Source: Colwellia sp.
Lineage (GTDB): Bacteria > Pseudomonadota > Gammaproteobacteria > Enterobacterales > Alteromonadaceae
Direction: 5' to 3'
Length of the DNA stretch: 41,362 nucleotides
Assembly: GCA_022969175.1 (NCBI GenBank)
Contig: JALJPB010000028.1
Span: 6,984-48,345 of the forward strand
A program made the translations under genes and the position numbers. Shown here one piece after another: positions 1-7,973 of the stretch (its first letter is position 1; every line of letters starts with the position of its first letter). Below the pieces are notes generated by a model. The model was given only the letters and a program-made list of their open reading frames with translations, did no database searches and had not been told where the DNA came from.

Positions 1-2492
1 ATGGTACCACTAATTCTGATCGTACCAATTACTACCAAACAGTTCCTAATAACCAACTCGAAAAGGTTTTATGGTTAGAGTCTGATCGCATGGGTTTTTT
101 ACTTGATGCTATTACTGAAGAAAAATTTGAAGTTCAACGTGAGACGGTTAAAAACGAACGTCAGCAAAATGTTGATAATCGTCCTTATGGTCGCTTAAAT
201 GAAACCATCAACCAGATGATATTTGATCGGCAACATCCTTACTCTTGGCCGACTATTGGTTACATGAGTGACTTAGAACGAGGATCAGTAACCGACCTTA
301 AACAATTTTTCTCACGTTGGTATGGTCCTAATAATGCGATTTTGACTATAGGTGGTGATTTTGATGAGCAACAAACCCTTGAATGGGTTAATCAATATTT
401 TTCAGATATAAAACAAGGTCCTGCGGTTAAAAATCTAGAGAAACCATTGATTAGTCTTGAAAATGATCGCTACTTATCTATGACAGATAATATCTCTCTT
501 CCTCTTGTCTATATCAGTTTTCCTACTGTTTATGCCATGCATAAAGATGAGGCTCCCCTTGATGTACTCGCCAATATTTTAGGTAATGGGCCAACGTCTT
601 TACTTTATAAAAATTTGGTTAAATCGGGTATTGCTGTACAAGCAGGAGCGGGTCATCCTTGTCGAGAGCTCTCGTGTCAAATGAACTTTTTTGCCTTACC
701 CAATCCACAACAAGACACGTCATTGTCAAAAGTTGAGCAGGTTATTCGTCAAACGCTAACAGAATTTGAACAGCGTGGTGTTGTTGATGATGACTTATTG
801 AAAACCAAAGTCAGTATTGAAACAGGCACTATATACAGTTTGCAAAGTGTTGCAGGTAAAGTGTCATCGTTAGCTGCTTTTGAAACCTTTACGGGCAATG
901 CAAATTATACTAATAAAGAAATTACTCGATATAATAAGGTAACTAAAGCGGATGTGATGAGAGTGTATCAACAGTACATCAAAGGTAAAGGGGCTGCTAT
1001 TTTATCCATTGTGCCTGAGGGCGTTGACAAAGCTGTTCAAACGGCGATGTTAGCTCAGGCTGACAATTTTGTTTTAGCTGATATTAGTAACCCTCCTGAT
1101 GTTGCGCTTGACGATATAAAAATTGTTTATAACCATTCTAGTTTTGATCGTAGCCAACTTCCATCTGCTGGCCGAAGCCCTCAAATTGAAGTGCCTAAAA
1201 TATGGCAAAAAACCTTTGCCAATGGGCTGGAAATAATTGCGACCCACAGTAAAGAAACGCCGACCATTAGCTTATTGTTGTCGCTAGAAGGGGGGCCGCT
1301 ATTAGATCCCATTGAAAAAGCTGGCTTGGCCTCTTTAACCGCGGCATTAATGGAAGAAGGTACAACTAACTATTTAAAAGAAGAATTATCAAATGAATTA
1401 GCCAAACTAGGCAGTAACATCTCTGTAGGTTCCTCAGGTAGAAATACCTATATTCAATTAACCAGTTTAACTAAACACTTTGATGCAACGTTAACCTTAA
1501 TGTTTGATGTAATGTTTAACCCTGCTTTTAACCAACAAGACTTTGACAGAGTAAAAAATCAATTACTGCAAGGTTTGGAACAAGCGAATAAAGATGCAAG
1601 TAGTTTATCTGCTCGTGCCTTTAAGCAAGTCTTATTTGGCATAAATAATCGTGTTGGTTTACCTGACAGCGGTACAATTAATACGGTATCTGCGATTGAA
1701 CTTGAAGACGTTAAAAGTTTTTACCAGCGTTACTTCTCACCTAAACTTGCTAACCTTGTCGTCGTGGGAGATATTGATAAAAGTGAGTTGTTGGCAAAAC
1801 TTGAAGTAATGAATCACTGGAAGGGCGACAGTTACACTATCCCAGATTATCTTGAATTCCCCAAACTTGATGCCAATAAAATTTTATTTATTGACCTGCC
1901 AAATGCCAGCCAAACAGTGATCAAATATACTCGAAGAGCAATGCCTTATGATGCTGTGGGTGATTATTTTAAATCCACACTGATGAATTATCCTATCGGT
2001 GGAGCCTTTAATAGTCGAATTAATCTAAATCTCCGTGAGGATAAAGGATACAGTTATGGCGCATCCAGTAGTTTCTCTGGCGGTAAGACATTAGGCTCTT
2101 TTACTGCTAATGCCAGTGTAAACAAAGCGCATACTAGCGATGCAATGTTGGAGATTATTAAAGAGTTAACTTTAGCTAAAGACAAGGGATTAACCCCTGA
2201 TGAAGTGGCCTTTATGCGCCAAGCTATCTCTCAAAATGAAGCGTTAAGTTTTGAAACTCCCAGCCAAAAAAGTGCTTTTTTAAGGCAACTTCTACAGTTT
2301 GATTTACCTAAAGATTATGGCCAAAAACAAACTGAAATTATTAAGATCATCTCACTTAAGGAGTTAAATAATATCGCAAAAAAAGAATTTTCAAAACCGA
2401 TGCAATGGATTATCGTTGGCGACGGTCAGTTAATCAAAGAACAATTAAAAGTACTAGAGTTAGATGTTGTCGACTATCAATTAGCAAACTAA
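1..2492 (+). CDS. M16 (insulinase/pitrilysin) family zinc protease, 5'-truncated by the window
   Basis: The reading frame is open from base 3, so the gene starts upstream and the ATG at base 90 is internal. The protein has two M16 units. In the first, the third zinc-ligand glutamate is visible in the ETVKNERQ segment (GAA at 156-158), while the HxxEH motif lies outside the window. The second unit, from about base 1200, has GLASLTAALMEEGT where HxxEH would be, so it is a non-catalytic partner half. The C-terminal NLREDKGYSYGASSSF segment is the conserved substrate-binding region of the family. Two-unit M16 proteins of marine gammaproteobacteria are usually exported peptidases, but the signal peptide would lie upstream and cannot be checked. 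It ends 82 bp before the gshA frame. Family assignment is firm; the substrate is unknown. Confidence 0.93.
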   Translation, partial: GTTNSDRTNYYQTVPNNQLEKVLWLESDRMGFLLDAITEEKFEVQRETVKNERQQNVDNRPYGRLNETINQMIFDRQHPYSWPTIGYMSDLERGSVTDLKQFFSRWYGPNNAILTIGGDFDEQQTLEWVNQYFSDIKQGPAVKNLEKPLISLENDRYLSMTDNISLPLVYISFPTVYAMHKDEAPLDVLANILGNGPTSLLYKNLVKSGIAVQAGAGHPCRELSCQMNFFALPNPQQDTSLSKVEQVIRQTLTEFEQRGVVDDDLLKTKVSIETGTIYSLQSVAGKVSSLAAFETFTGNANYTNKEITRYNKVTKADVMRVYQQYIKGKGAAILSIVPEGVDKAVQTAMLAQADNFVLADISNPPDVALDDIKIVYNHSSFDRSQLPSAGRSPQIEVPKIWQKTFANGLEIIATHSKETPTISLLLSLEGGPLLDPIEKAGLASLTAALMEEGTTNYLKEELSNELAKLGSNISVGSSGRNTYIQLTSLTKHFDATLTLMFDVMFNPAFNQQDFDRVKNQLLQGLEQANKDASSLSARAFKQVLFGINNRVGLPDSGTINTVSAIELEDVKSFYQRYFSPKLANLVVVGDIDKSELLAKLEVMNHWKGDSYTIPDYLEFPKLDANKILFIDLPNASQTVIKYTRRAMPYDAVGDYFKSTLMNYPIGGAFNSRINLNLREDKGYSYGASSSFSGGKTLGSFTANASVNKAHTSDAMLEIIKELTLAKDKGLTPDEVAFMRQAISQNEALSFETPSQKSAFLRQLLQFDLPKDYGQKQTEIIKIISLKELNNIAKKEFSKPMQWIIVGDGQLIKEQLKVLELDVVDYQLAN

Positions 2493-2595
2493 TTCATTGC
2501 CATTCAGTCAATGTTTAGCATTAAGCATTGAATTTTTATTTTTTACCCTCAAATAAGGAGTAACTATTTGAGGGATGTGTGTTCCAGGAGTTATT

Positions 2596-4182
2596 TTGAC
2601 TTTATCTTTAAGTGATTATCTTTGTGCGTTAAACGAATCTTCAGATCTTGCTAAGGCAACTGAATTTGGCCGTGGTATAGAACGTGAAGCTTTGCGGGTT
2701 TTACCCGAAGGTGGCCTTTCACAAGAGCCACATCGATATGCTATTGGCTCAGCTTTAACACATCCGAACATAACTACAGATTATTCTGAAGCTTTATTGG
2801 AATTTATTACTCCGGTAACTAACGAGCCAGAGCAAGCTATTGCTCAGCTACAAGATATTCAAAAATTCACTATGTCAAAAATTGATGGTGAGTTGTTATG
2901 GCCTTTTAGCATGCCATGTTTTGTCAATGATGAAGATAAAATACAGCTTGCCTATTATGGTGAGTCAAACGTTGGCAAAATGAAAACGGTATACCGCCAA
3001 GGATTGAAAAACCGCTATGGCTCTATGATGCAGGTTATTTCGGGTATCCATTTTAATTTTTCTTTTTCCGATGACTTTTGGCGTTCAATTCAAAAAATAG
3101 CTAACAACAATGATGATTTTGAATCATTTAAATCTGATGGTTACTTTGCACTCATTAGAAACTATAAACGTTATTGTTGGTTGATCCCTTATTTGTATGG
3201 CAGTTCGCCAATACTTTGCGGTTCATTTTTACAAGGAACTTCAGCACTTAGTGGCCCAAACCAGTTACCTTTTAAAAAGTCTGACAATGGCTATACCTAC
3301 TTAGAATATGCAACATCATTAAGAATGAGTGATTTAGGTTATACCAGTAATGCTCAATCTGAATTAGCTATTTGTTATAACGACCTTCCTGGTTATCTTG
3401 AGGGCGTGCAGCAAGCAATGAGTTTAAGTTCAGCTGATTTTGATAAAATTGGTATTAAAGTTGATGACCAGTATCAGCAATTAAATAGTAATGTTTTACA
3501 AATTGAAAATGAACTTTACGCACCAATCAGGCCTAAACGTGTAGCAAAGTCTGGTGAAAAACCTTCACAGGCATTAAAAAACCGTGGCGTTGAATATATC
3601 GAGGTACGAGCACTTGATGTAAATCCATTTGTTGATACTGGCATTAGTATTGATCAAGTTTACTTTTTAGATATATTTTTAACTTTTTGTGCACTAGCCC
3701 CTAGTCCTCTTTTTGATTGCGAAGGTCAAAGCGACAGTAGTACTAATATGGACGAGATGGTTGTTCGAGGGAGAGATCCTCAGTTACTACTTAATGATAA
3801 TGGTATTGAAAAATCAGTTAAACAGTGGGGAAATGAATTATTCGAGCAATTTGGCGAAGTTGCAACTTTCCTTGATAACGCCAAGAATACTACTCGTTAC
3901 AGCCAATCAGTAGAGAATGAAAAGGCGAAAGTTAACAATAGTGCCCTCACGCCATCTGCTCAACTACTCGATTTAGTGGTCAATCAAAATAAAGGCTTAA
4001 CTACGTTAGCACTTGATTATGCAGCAACATACAGAGAGTCATTATTATCAAAACCGTATCAGGTTTTTGATGAGCAGTATTTTGAAGCAAGTGTTGAACA
4101 GTCTCATCAAAATCAAACCAACATTGAACAAGCTGACTCTGTGCCTTTTGATGAGTTTTTAACACAATACTTTAGTGAATAG
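2596..4182 (+). CDS. gshA: Glutamate-cysteine ligase (gamma-glutamylcysteine synthetase)
   Basis: This enzyme catalyses the first, ATP-dependent step of glutathione synthesis in the cytoplasm, joining glutamate and cysteine. The N-terminal region (GRGIEREALRV, ALTHPNITTDYSEALLEFITPV) and the SGIHFNFSF and YIEVRALDVNPF segments are typical of the proteobacterial type 1 GshA. I chose the TTG at 2596: AGGAG lies at 2586-2590, five bases upstream, and the resulting 528 residues fit the family (E. coli about 518). An ATG at 2575 in the same frame adds seven residues (MCVPGVI) and has AAGGAG at 2555-2560, but its spacing is long. No clear terminator for the plus strand follows; the next elements are two minus-strand RNA-like units. 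Function is very secure, the start is less so. Confidence 0.95.
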   Translation: MTLSLSDYLCALNESSDLAKATEFGRGIEREALRVLPEGGLSQEPHRYAIGSALTHPNITTDYSEALLEFITPVTNEPEQAIAQLQDIQKFTMSKIDGELLWPFSMPCFVNDEDKIQLAYYGESNVGKMKTVYRQGLKNRYGSMMQVISGIHFNFSFSDDFWRSIQKIANNNDDFESFKSDGYFALIRNYKRYCWLIPYLYGSSPILCGSFLQGTSALSGPNQLPFKKSDNGYTYLEYATSLRMSDLGYTSNAQSELAICYNDLPGYLEGVQQAMSLSSADFDKIGIKVDDQYQQLNSNVLQIENELYAPIRPKRVAKSGEKPSQALKNRGVEYIEVRALDVNPFVDTGISIDQVYFLDIFLTFCALAPSPLFDCEGQSDSSTNMDEMVVRGRDPQLLLNDNGIEKSVKQWGNELFEQFGEVATFLDNAKNTTRYSQSVENEKAKVNNSALTPSAQLLDLVVNQNKGLTTLALDYAATYRESLLSKPYQVFDEQYFEASVEQSHQNQTNIEQADSVPFDEFLTQYFSE

Positions 4183-4238
4183 TTAGCTTAGACTATTTAG
4201 CGGTAAGTAAAGTATTGGTCAGTATCTTAAATTTAATC

Positions 4239-4338
4239 AAAAAAAAGCGCGTTAGGGCAACGCGCCGTTAATAATGAAAGCAGTCCAGGGAGGTTTGCTT
4301 CCATATAGTCAGACTGGCACTGTTACAATTAGTTCAAT
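4239..4338 (-). ncRNA. Candidate small RNA 1 (one of a related pair) with rho-independent terminator
   Basis: Read on the minus strand, this unit ends in a textbook terminator: GCGCGTT, loop GCCCT, AACGCGC (plus-strand 4247-4265), followed by eight Us (4239-4246). No minus-strand gene lies upstream for it to terminate, so it implies a separate short transcript. The body shares spaced blocks with the unit at 4437-4545: TGAACTA, then ACTATATG at the same distance in both, then TG-TTTCAT before the GCGCG stem. A C-rich stretch, CCTCCC, could pair with ribosome-binding sites. I do not recognise the RNA family. The 5' end and promoter are not resolved; the left coordinate is the U-run and the right one is the conserved TTGAAC block. 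Confidence 0.5.
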
Positions 4339-4436
4339 TTTTGTTCGATATTTTTTATTTGTTATAAATTGCTTTTTAAGTTACTGAACTTAAGGTTTAA
4401 ACTATGTTGTTGTATTTAGATTAATAAAAATAAAAC

Positions 4437-4545
4437 AAAAAAAAGCGCGAATACTTGAAATCAAGTAACGCGCATAAAACATGAAACACTAAGGGAAATA
4501 AAAGCCTCTCATATAGTAAGAACAGTAATGAGTGGAATAGTTCAC
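4437..4545 (-). ncRNA. Candidate small RNA 2 (paralogue of the unit at 4239-4338) with terminator
   Basis: This second minus-strand unit ends in a stem made of GCGCG/CGCGC (4445-4449 with 4469-4473) and an inner TACTTG/CAAGTA, followed by eight Us (4437-4444). Its body matches candidate 1 at ACTATATG, TTTCAT and the GCGCG stem, and the distance from ACTATATG to the upstream TGAACTA block is the same, 20 bases. It contains TTTCCCTT, a possible ribosome-binding-site complement. A possible sigma70 promoter lies upstream on the minus strand (TTGAAA, 17 bases, TTTTAT, about 4550-4585). Terminator stems differ in sequence while keeping their form, as expected of diverged RNA paralogues. Family unknown. 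Confidence 0.5.
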
Positions 4546-4667
4546 TTTTAATTAAATAAAAGTAAAAATAGCTGTAGATTTCAATTTATTACCATTTAAA
4601 CTGCAATTCATTCACTAATTCTGGCACACTAAAGTTAGATTATTCACCATTAAGATCCTCTATTTTC

Positions 4668-5288
4668 ATGCGATTTAAAAATCAGGCTATTGTCAGTTGT
4701 TTAGTTATTACCGCTTTGTCGGCTTGTGCGACACCTCCGCCAAAAAATCCCGAAAATATTTGTGAAATTTTTCGTGAACATCGTGATTGGTACTTTGCTG
4801 CTAAAGATGCCAAAGAGCGTTGGGGTGTACCCATTCACGTACCAATGAGTATGATGTATCAAGAAAGTTCTTTTCGGCACGATGCACAGCCTCCAAGAGA
4901 TTATTTGTTAGGTTTTATACCTTGGGGTCGTGTCAGTAGCGCTTATGGTTACTCACAAGCTAAAACGATGACTTGGGAAGATTATATTAAAGAAACTGGA
5001 AACTCAGGTGCAGATCGTGATGACTTTGAAGATGCAATAGACTTTATGGCGTGGTTCATCTTTAAAACTCAAAAAATTAACAAAATCTCAAAATGGGATG
5101 CTTATAATCAGTATTTAAATTATCACGAGGGCTGGGGGGGCTTTAAGAAAAAAAGTTATAAAAAGAAACCTTGGTTGATAAAAGTTTCTCGTAAAGTGGA
5201 CTCTCGAGCAAAGCGTTATAGTAGCCAGTTAAAAAGTTGTGAAGAAGAGTTGGGTCATGGTTGGTTTTGGCGATTGTTTTTTGGCTAA
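4668..5288 (+). CDS. Lytic-transglycosylase-like (SLT domain) lipoprotein
   Basis: This is a 206-residue predicted outer-membrane or periplasm-facing lipoprotein. It has a basic start, a short hydrophobic stretch and the lipobox LSAC with the lipidated cysteine at residue 20. The body looks like a small SLT lysozyme-like fold: MMYQESSF with Glu66 as the likely catalytic acid, then SSAYGYSQAK resembling the GLMQ-type motif, then a DAYNQYLNYHEGWGG segment matching the third conserved block. Such enzymes cleave peptidoglycan glycan strands. The C-terminal part is very basic (KKKSYKKKPW) and could contact peptidoglycan or nucleic acid. The gene stands alone, with the small-RNA pair upstream and a DnaA-box region downstream. 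Domain assignment is by motif only; a non-catalytic binding role cannot be excluded. Confidence 0.75.
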   Translation: MRFKNQAIVSCLVITALSACATPPPKNPENICEIFREHRDWYFAAKDAKERWGVPIHVPMSMMYQESSFRHDAQPPRDYLLGFIPWGRVSSAYGYSQAKTMTWEDYIKETGNSGADRDDFEDAIDFMAWFIFKTQKINKISKWDAYNQYLNYHEGWGGFKKKSYKKKPWLIKVSRKVDSRAKRYSSQLKSCEEELGHGWFWRLFFG

Positions 5289-5678
5289 CAAAGCCTAGCC
5301 CTTTGTTATCGCTATTTTTTAAAAAAGTTTTATCAGGTGTGAGTTTTTGGCTGATGTATACAATGGCAAGTTTTTCTGAAGTATCATAGCTACGCATAAA
5401 GCTTGCCAAAAATACACTTTTAATTAGAAAATAATCATCTGTTTATCTAGATAATCCTTCGTATAAACAATTAAAAAAAACTTCATTTTTTTGTTAAAAA
5501 TTCATTGCAAATAACGAGTGCTGAATTTTAGTGGTCTTGCATTTGTTATCCACAGAAATTGTGGAAAGATCCTTTTCAACAATGACCTGTGAATAACTTT
5601 GTGGTTAACTATTTTTTACTAAGGGTAAGTAAGCAGGTACTATCAAAATAATAGCCCTGCAAGTTGATAGGTGACTAA
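5289..5678. other. Gene-free region between convergent genes, AT-rich, with a DnaA-box cluster
   Basis: No convincing gene lies here. A short minus-strand frame at 5143-5409 overlaps the 3' end of the lipoprotein gene out of frame and has no family features. The part from about 5460 to 5520 is very AT-rich with A and T runs. The part from 5546 to 5608 holds the DnaA-box-like sites listed separately. No terminator-type hairpin with a U-run was found for either flanking gene. Confidence 0.6.
5546..5608. promoter_or_regulatory. Cluster of DnaA-box-like sites
   Basis: Within 63 bp there is one perfect strong DnaA box TTATCCACA (5546-5554, plus strand), one consensus TTATTCACA on the minus strand (5588-5596), and two weaker matches on the minus strand, TTAACCACA (5600-5608) and CTTTCCACA (5560-5568). 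An AT-rich stretch lies to the left. DnaA consensus is TTWTNCACA. The usual oriC neighbours (dnaA, dnaN, mnmG) are absent, so this is not oriC by context; it could be a DnaA-titrating or -regulating locus of the datA/DARS kind, or chance. Confidence 0.45.
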
Positions 5679-6965
5679 TCAATCTTCGTCTGGTGGTGAT
5701 TGCAGACAAAATTCAGGCATAACTCTTACCATTTTGATCATGTTATCACCGACATCAATAATTTCTATTGGGTAACCTGCAATACGAACGCTAAGGTTGC
5801 TTTGTGGAATATCTTCTAAGTACTCGACAATCAAACCATTTAACGTTTTAGGACCATTGGAAGGTAATTTCCAAGACATTTCTTTATTAATATCTCGAAT
5901 AGTAGCGCTGCCATCAACGAGGTAACTTCCGTCGGGTTGCAAATGTACTTCTTCACTAGGCGTTGGTGTCATTGTTGTTGTGAAGTCGCCAACGATTTCT
6001 TCTAAAATATCTTCTAAGGTTACTAGGCCTTGAATGTCACCATATTCATCAACAACTAGCCCTAGGCGCTCTTTTGCTGCTTGAAACTTTAATAGTTGTA
6101 CATTAAGTGGTGTGCCTTCTGGGATAAAATAAAGCTCACGTACGGCTCGTAACAAAGTGGCTTTGGTAAATTGATTTTTTGATACTAATTTCAGCGCATC
6201 TTTTACATGAACATAACCAACCACATCATCAATATTATCACGGTAAAGTAATATTCTAGTATGGTTTGATTGTGTTAGTTGTTTTTGAATTTTTTTCCAT
6301 TCGTCATTTACATCAATGCCAACTAACTCGCTGCGCGGGATCATGATATCTTCCACACTAACATTTTCAAGATCCAAAATACTCACTAACATTTTTTGGT
6401 CACGCTCTGGCAATAAAGCGCCGGCCTCATTAACAACCGTTCGTAACTCCTCACTGCTTAAGCCGTGTTGCTCTCGTTGTTCAGCGTTAATACCCATAAG
6501 CATCAAAATACCATTAGTAATCCAATTAACGGCAATAACCAAAGGGAATAATAACTTTAACAGAACCTTTAAAAGAATTGAGCTGGGAAAGGCTACTTTT
6601 TCAGGATGTAAGGCGGCTAGTGTTTTTGGGGTAACCTCTGCAAATATTAGAATCACAAACGTTAAAGCAATGGTGGCAATTAAGACTCCCATATCGCCAA
6701 ATAAGCGCAAACCTATAATAGTCGCAATAGCTGATGCGGCGATATTAACCAAGTTGTTACCAATTAAAATCAAACCTATCAGTCTGTCTGGGCGTGCTAA
6801 TAATTTAGCAACTCGTTTAGCACCTTTATGGTTTTGTTTTACAAGATGTCGTAATCGATAACGATTAAGTGACATTAGGCCTGTTTCTGAACCTGAAAAA
6901 TAGGCAGAAATGAAAATGAGTAGGGCAAGTATGCCAAACAGCATTTCGGTAGATATGTTGTCCAA
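5679..6965 (-). CDS. corB: CNNM/CBS-domain membrane protein, CorB (YfjD) family
   Basis: This inner-membrane protein has an N-terminal CNNM/DUF21 domain of about four membrane segments (residues 7-150, starting with ISAYFSGSETG), paired CBS domains (about 200-330, including VEDIMIPRSELVGID) and a C-terminal CorC_HlyC domain (about 345-420). The family is linked to magnesium and divalent cation homeostasis. The start is TTG at 6965: the resulting MDNISTEML aligns with the E. coli YfjD N-terminus MEHISTTTL, and the length of 428 residues equals the family norm. It lies downstream of ypjD on the same strand, the same pair as in E. coli next to ffh. Transport direction and substrate are inferred from the family only. 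Confidence 0.92.
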   Translation of the reverse strand: MDNISTEMLFGILALLIFISAYFSGSETGLMSLNRYRLRHLVKQNHKGAKRVAKLLARPDRLIGLILIGNNLVNIAASAIATIIGLRLFGDMGVLIATIALTFVILIFAEVTPKTLAALHPEKVAFPSSILLKVLLKLLFPLVIAVNWITNGILMLMGINAEQREQHGLSSEELRTVVNEAGALLPERDQKMLVSILDLENVSVEDIMIPRSELVGIDVNDEWKKIQKQLTQSNHTRILLYRDNIDDVVGYVHVKDALKLVSKNQFTKATLLRAVRELYFIPEGTPLNVQLLKFQAAKERLGLVVDEYGDIQGLVTLEDILEEIVGDFTTTMTPTPSEEVHLQPDGSYLVDGSATIRDINKEMSWKLPSNGPKTLNGLIVEYLEDIPQSNLSVRIAGYPIEIIDVGDNMIKMVRVMPEFCLQSPPDED

Positions 6966-7052
6966 GAGGGGATCCTAAGTTGTTAAAATAAAGGCTAAAG
7001 CTTAAATATTAAGCGATAGGCTTCAGCCTAAACACTTTATACCTTAAAATGC

Positions 7053-7868
7053 TTACAAGAGAAACTCTTTTACGAATCGACTGCCAAAATATGACAAAGT
7101 TAATAACGATGTGGCAAAAACTGTGAGCAGTAAAACTTTGTGACCGCGCCAACCTTGCTTGAAATGTCCCCACATAATGATTAAGTAAACCATTAATGCC
7201 ATCAGTGATAATACTGTTTTATGTGCTCTTTCTTTTGAAAGAAAATCATCAAGAAAAATAAAGCCACTCAATTCACTTAATAATAAACATAAAGTGCCAA
7301 TGTTTAGAATTAAAAATAGCTGGTTTTCAACTTGCATCAAGGGCGGCAAATGGCTAACAGCAACCAAGTTTTTACTTTTCAACTTATAGTTAATATAAGC
7401 GACTTGAAACGCATACAAAGTTGCGATTACCAAAACACAGTAAGCGATCAGCGCTAAGATAATATGTGTGACTAAAAATAGTTTTTCACTGCTAAGGGGG
7501 ATTTCAGCGATTGGTGGCATGAAGATCATTAATAACTGCCATAAACCAGCAAAACCATAGACTACAGGCAGTAGTAAATTAACTTTGTATTTTAACGCTG
7601 CGGCAGTTACCGACAAGGTAATAACTAAGCTAACTAATGAAATTACATTCGGCAAACTGAAATTGATATCGGCTTGGTGATTTAAATATTGTCCATTGTT
7701 TAAAGTATGGGCAATAATTGCTATACAACCTAAAGACAGTACTAACACTAAGTTAGGCCCTTTGGGATGAAACAATCTTGACACTAAAGCTATAGAGGCA
7801 AGCATATAACTAACAAATGCAACGCTAGAACCAATTACTAATAAATCCACAAAGTGCTCCGACACCAA
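7053..7868 (-). CDS. ypjD: YpjD family inner-membrane protein (cytochrome c assembly/HemX-like fold)
   Basis: This 271-residue protein is almost entirely membrane, with about eight hydrophobic helices. It contains the CcsA/HemX-type segments LSVTAAALKYKVNLLLPVVY, HIILALIAYC and the near-C-terminal WGHFKQGWRGHK with its conserved histidine, all matching E. coli YpjD. Despite the cytochrome c assembly signature, YpjD is usually found beside corB and is thought to be connected with cation handling rather than haem delivery. The frame begins with TTG at 7868 followed directly by GTG at 7865; no ATG is well placed and no strong ribosome site is visible, so the exact start is open. It precedes corB by 87 bp, which include a small hairpin (TAGGCT/AGCCTA, 7017-7030). 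Confidence 0.85.
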   Translation of the reverse strand: MVSEHFVDLLVIGSSVAFVSYMLASIALVSRLFHPKGPNLVLVLSLGCIAIIAHTLNNGQYLNHQADINFSLPNVISLVSLVITLSVTAAALKYKVNLLLPVVYGFAGLWQLLMIFMPPIAEIPLSSEKLFLVTHIILALIAYCVLVIATLYAFQVAYINYKLKSKNLVAVSHLPPLMQVENQLFLILNIGTLCLLLSELSGFIFLDDFLSKERAHKTVLSLMALMVYLIIMWGHFKQGWRGHKVLLLTVFATSLLTLSYFGSRFVKEFLL

Positions 7869-7973
7869 AATTTAACCGCTTGATTCTAGCAGATTGCCAA
7901 AGCAACTCCATGATAAAAATCAAGTGTTAGTCAATTTACACCATTTTATTCAACTTTATTTAATTAACAGCGC

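Noticed and set aside
90..2492. Complete M16 protease starting at base 90
   Set aside because: The frame is open to base 3 with typical M16 sequence, and the zinc-binding HxxEH motif must be upstream, so the ATG is internal.
4274..4380. Short plus-strand peptide frame starting ATGAAAGCAGTCC
   Set aside because: There is no ribosome site, the frame is not kept in the second copy (stop after three codons), and the region fits minus-strand RNA units better.
4239..4545. MicA-type small RNA (MicA lies downstream of gshA in enterics)
   Set aside because: Position is similar, but the direction is opposite to MicA and the sequence shares nothing with it.
5143..5409. 88-codon minus-strand frame over the lipoprotein 3' end
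   Set aside because: It is antisense to a well-supported gene over half its length, has no ribosome site and shows no family features.
5546..5608. Replication origin oriC
   Set aside because: The DnaA boxes are few and none of dnaA, dnaN, mnmG or rpmH is near.
6316..6861. 181-codon plus-strand frame inside corB
   Set aside because: It is a shadow of the conserved corB frame, with no recognisable domain.
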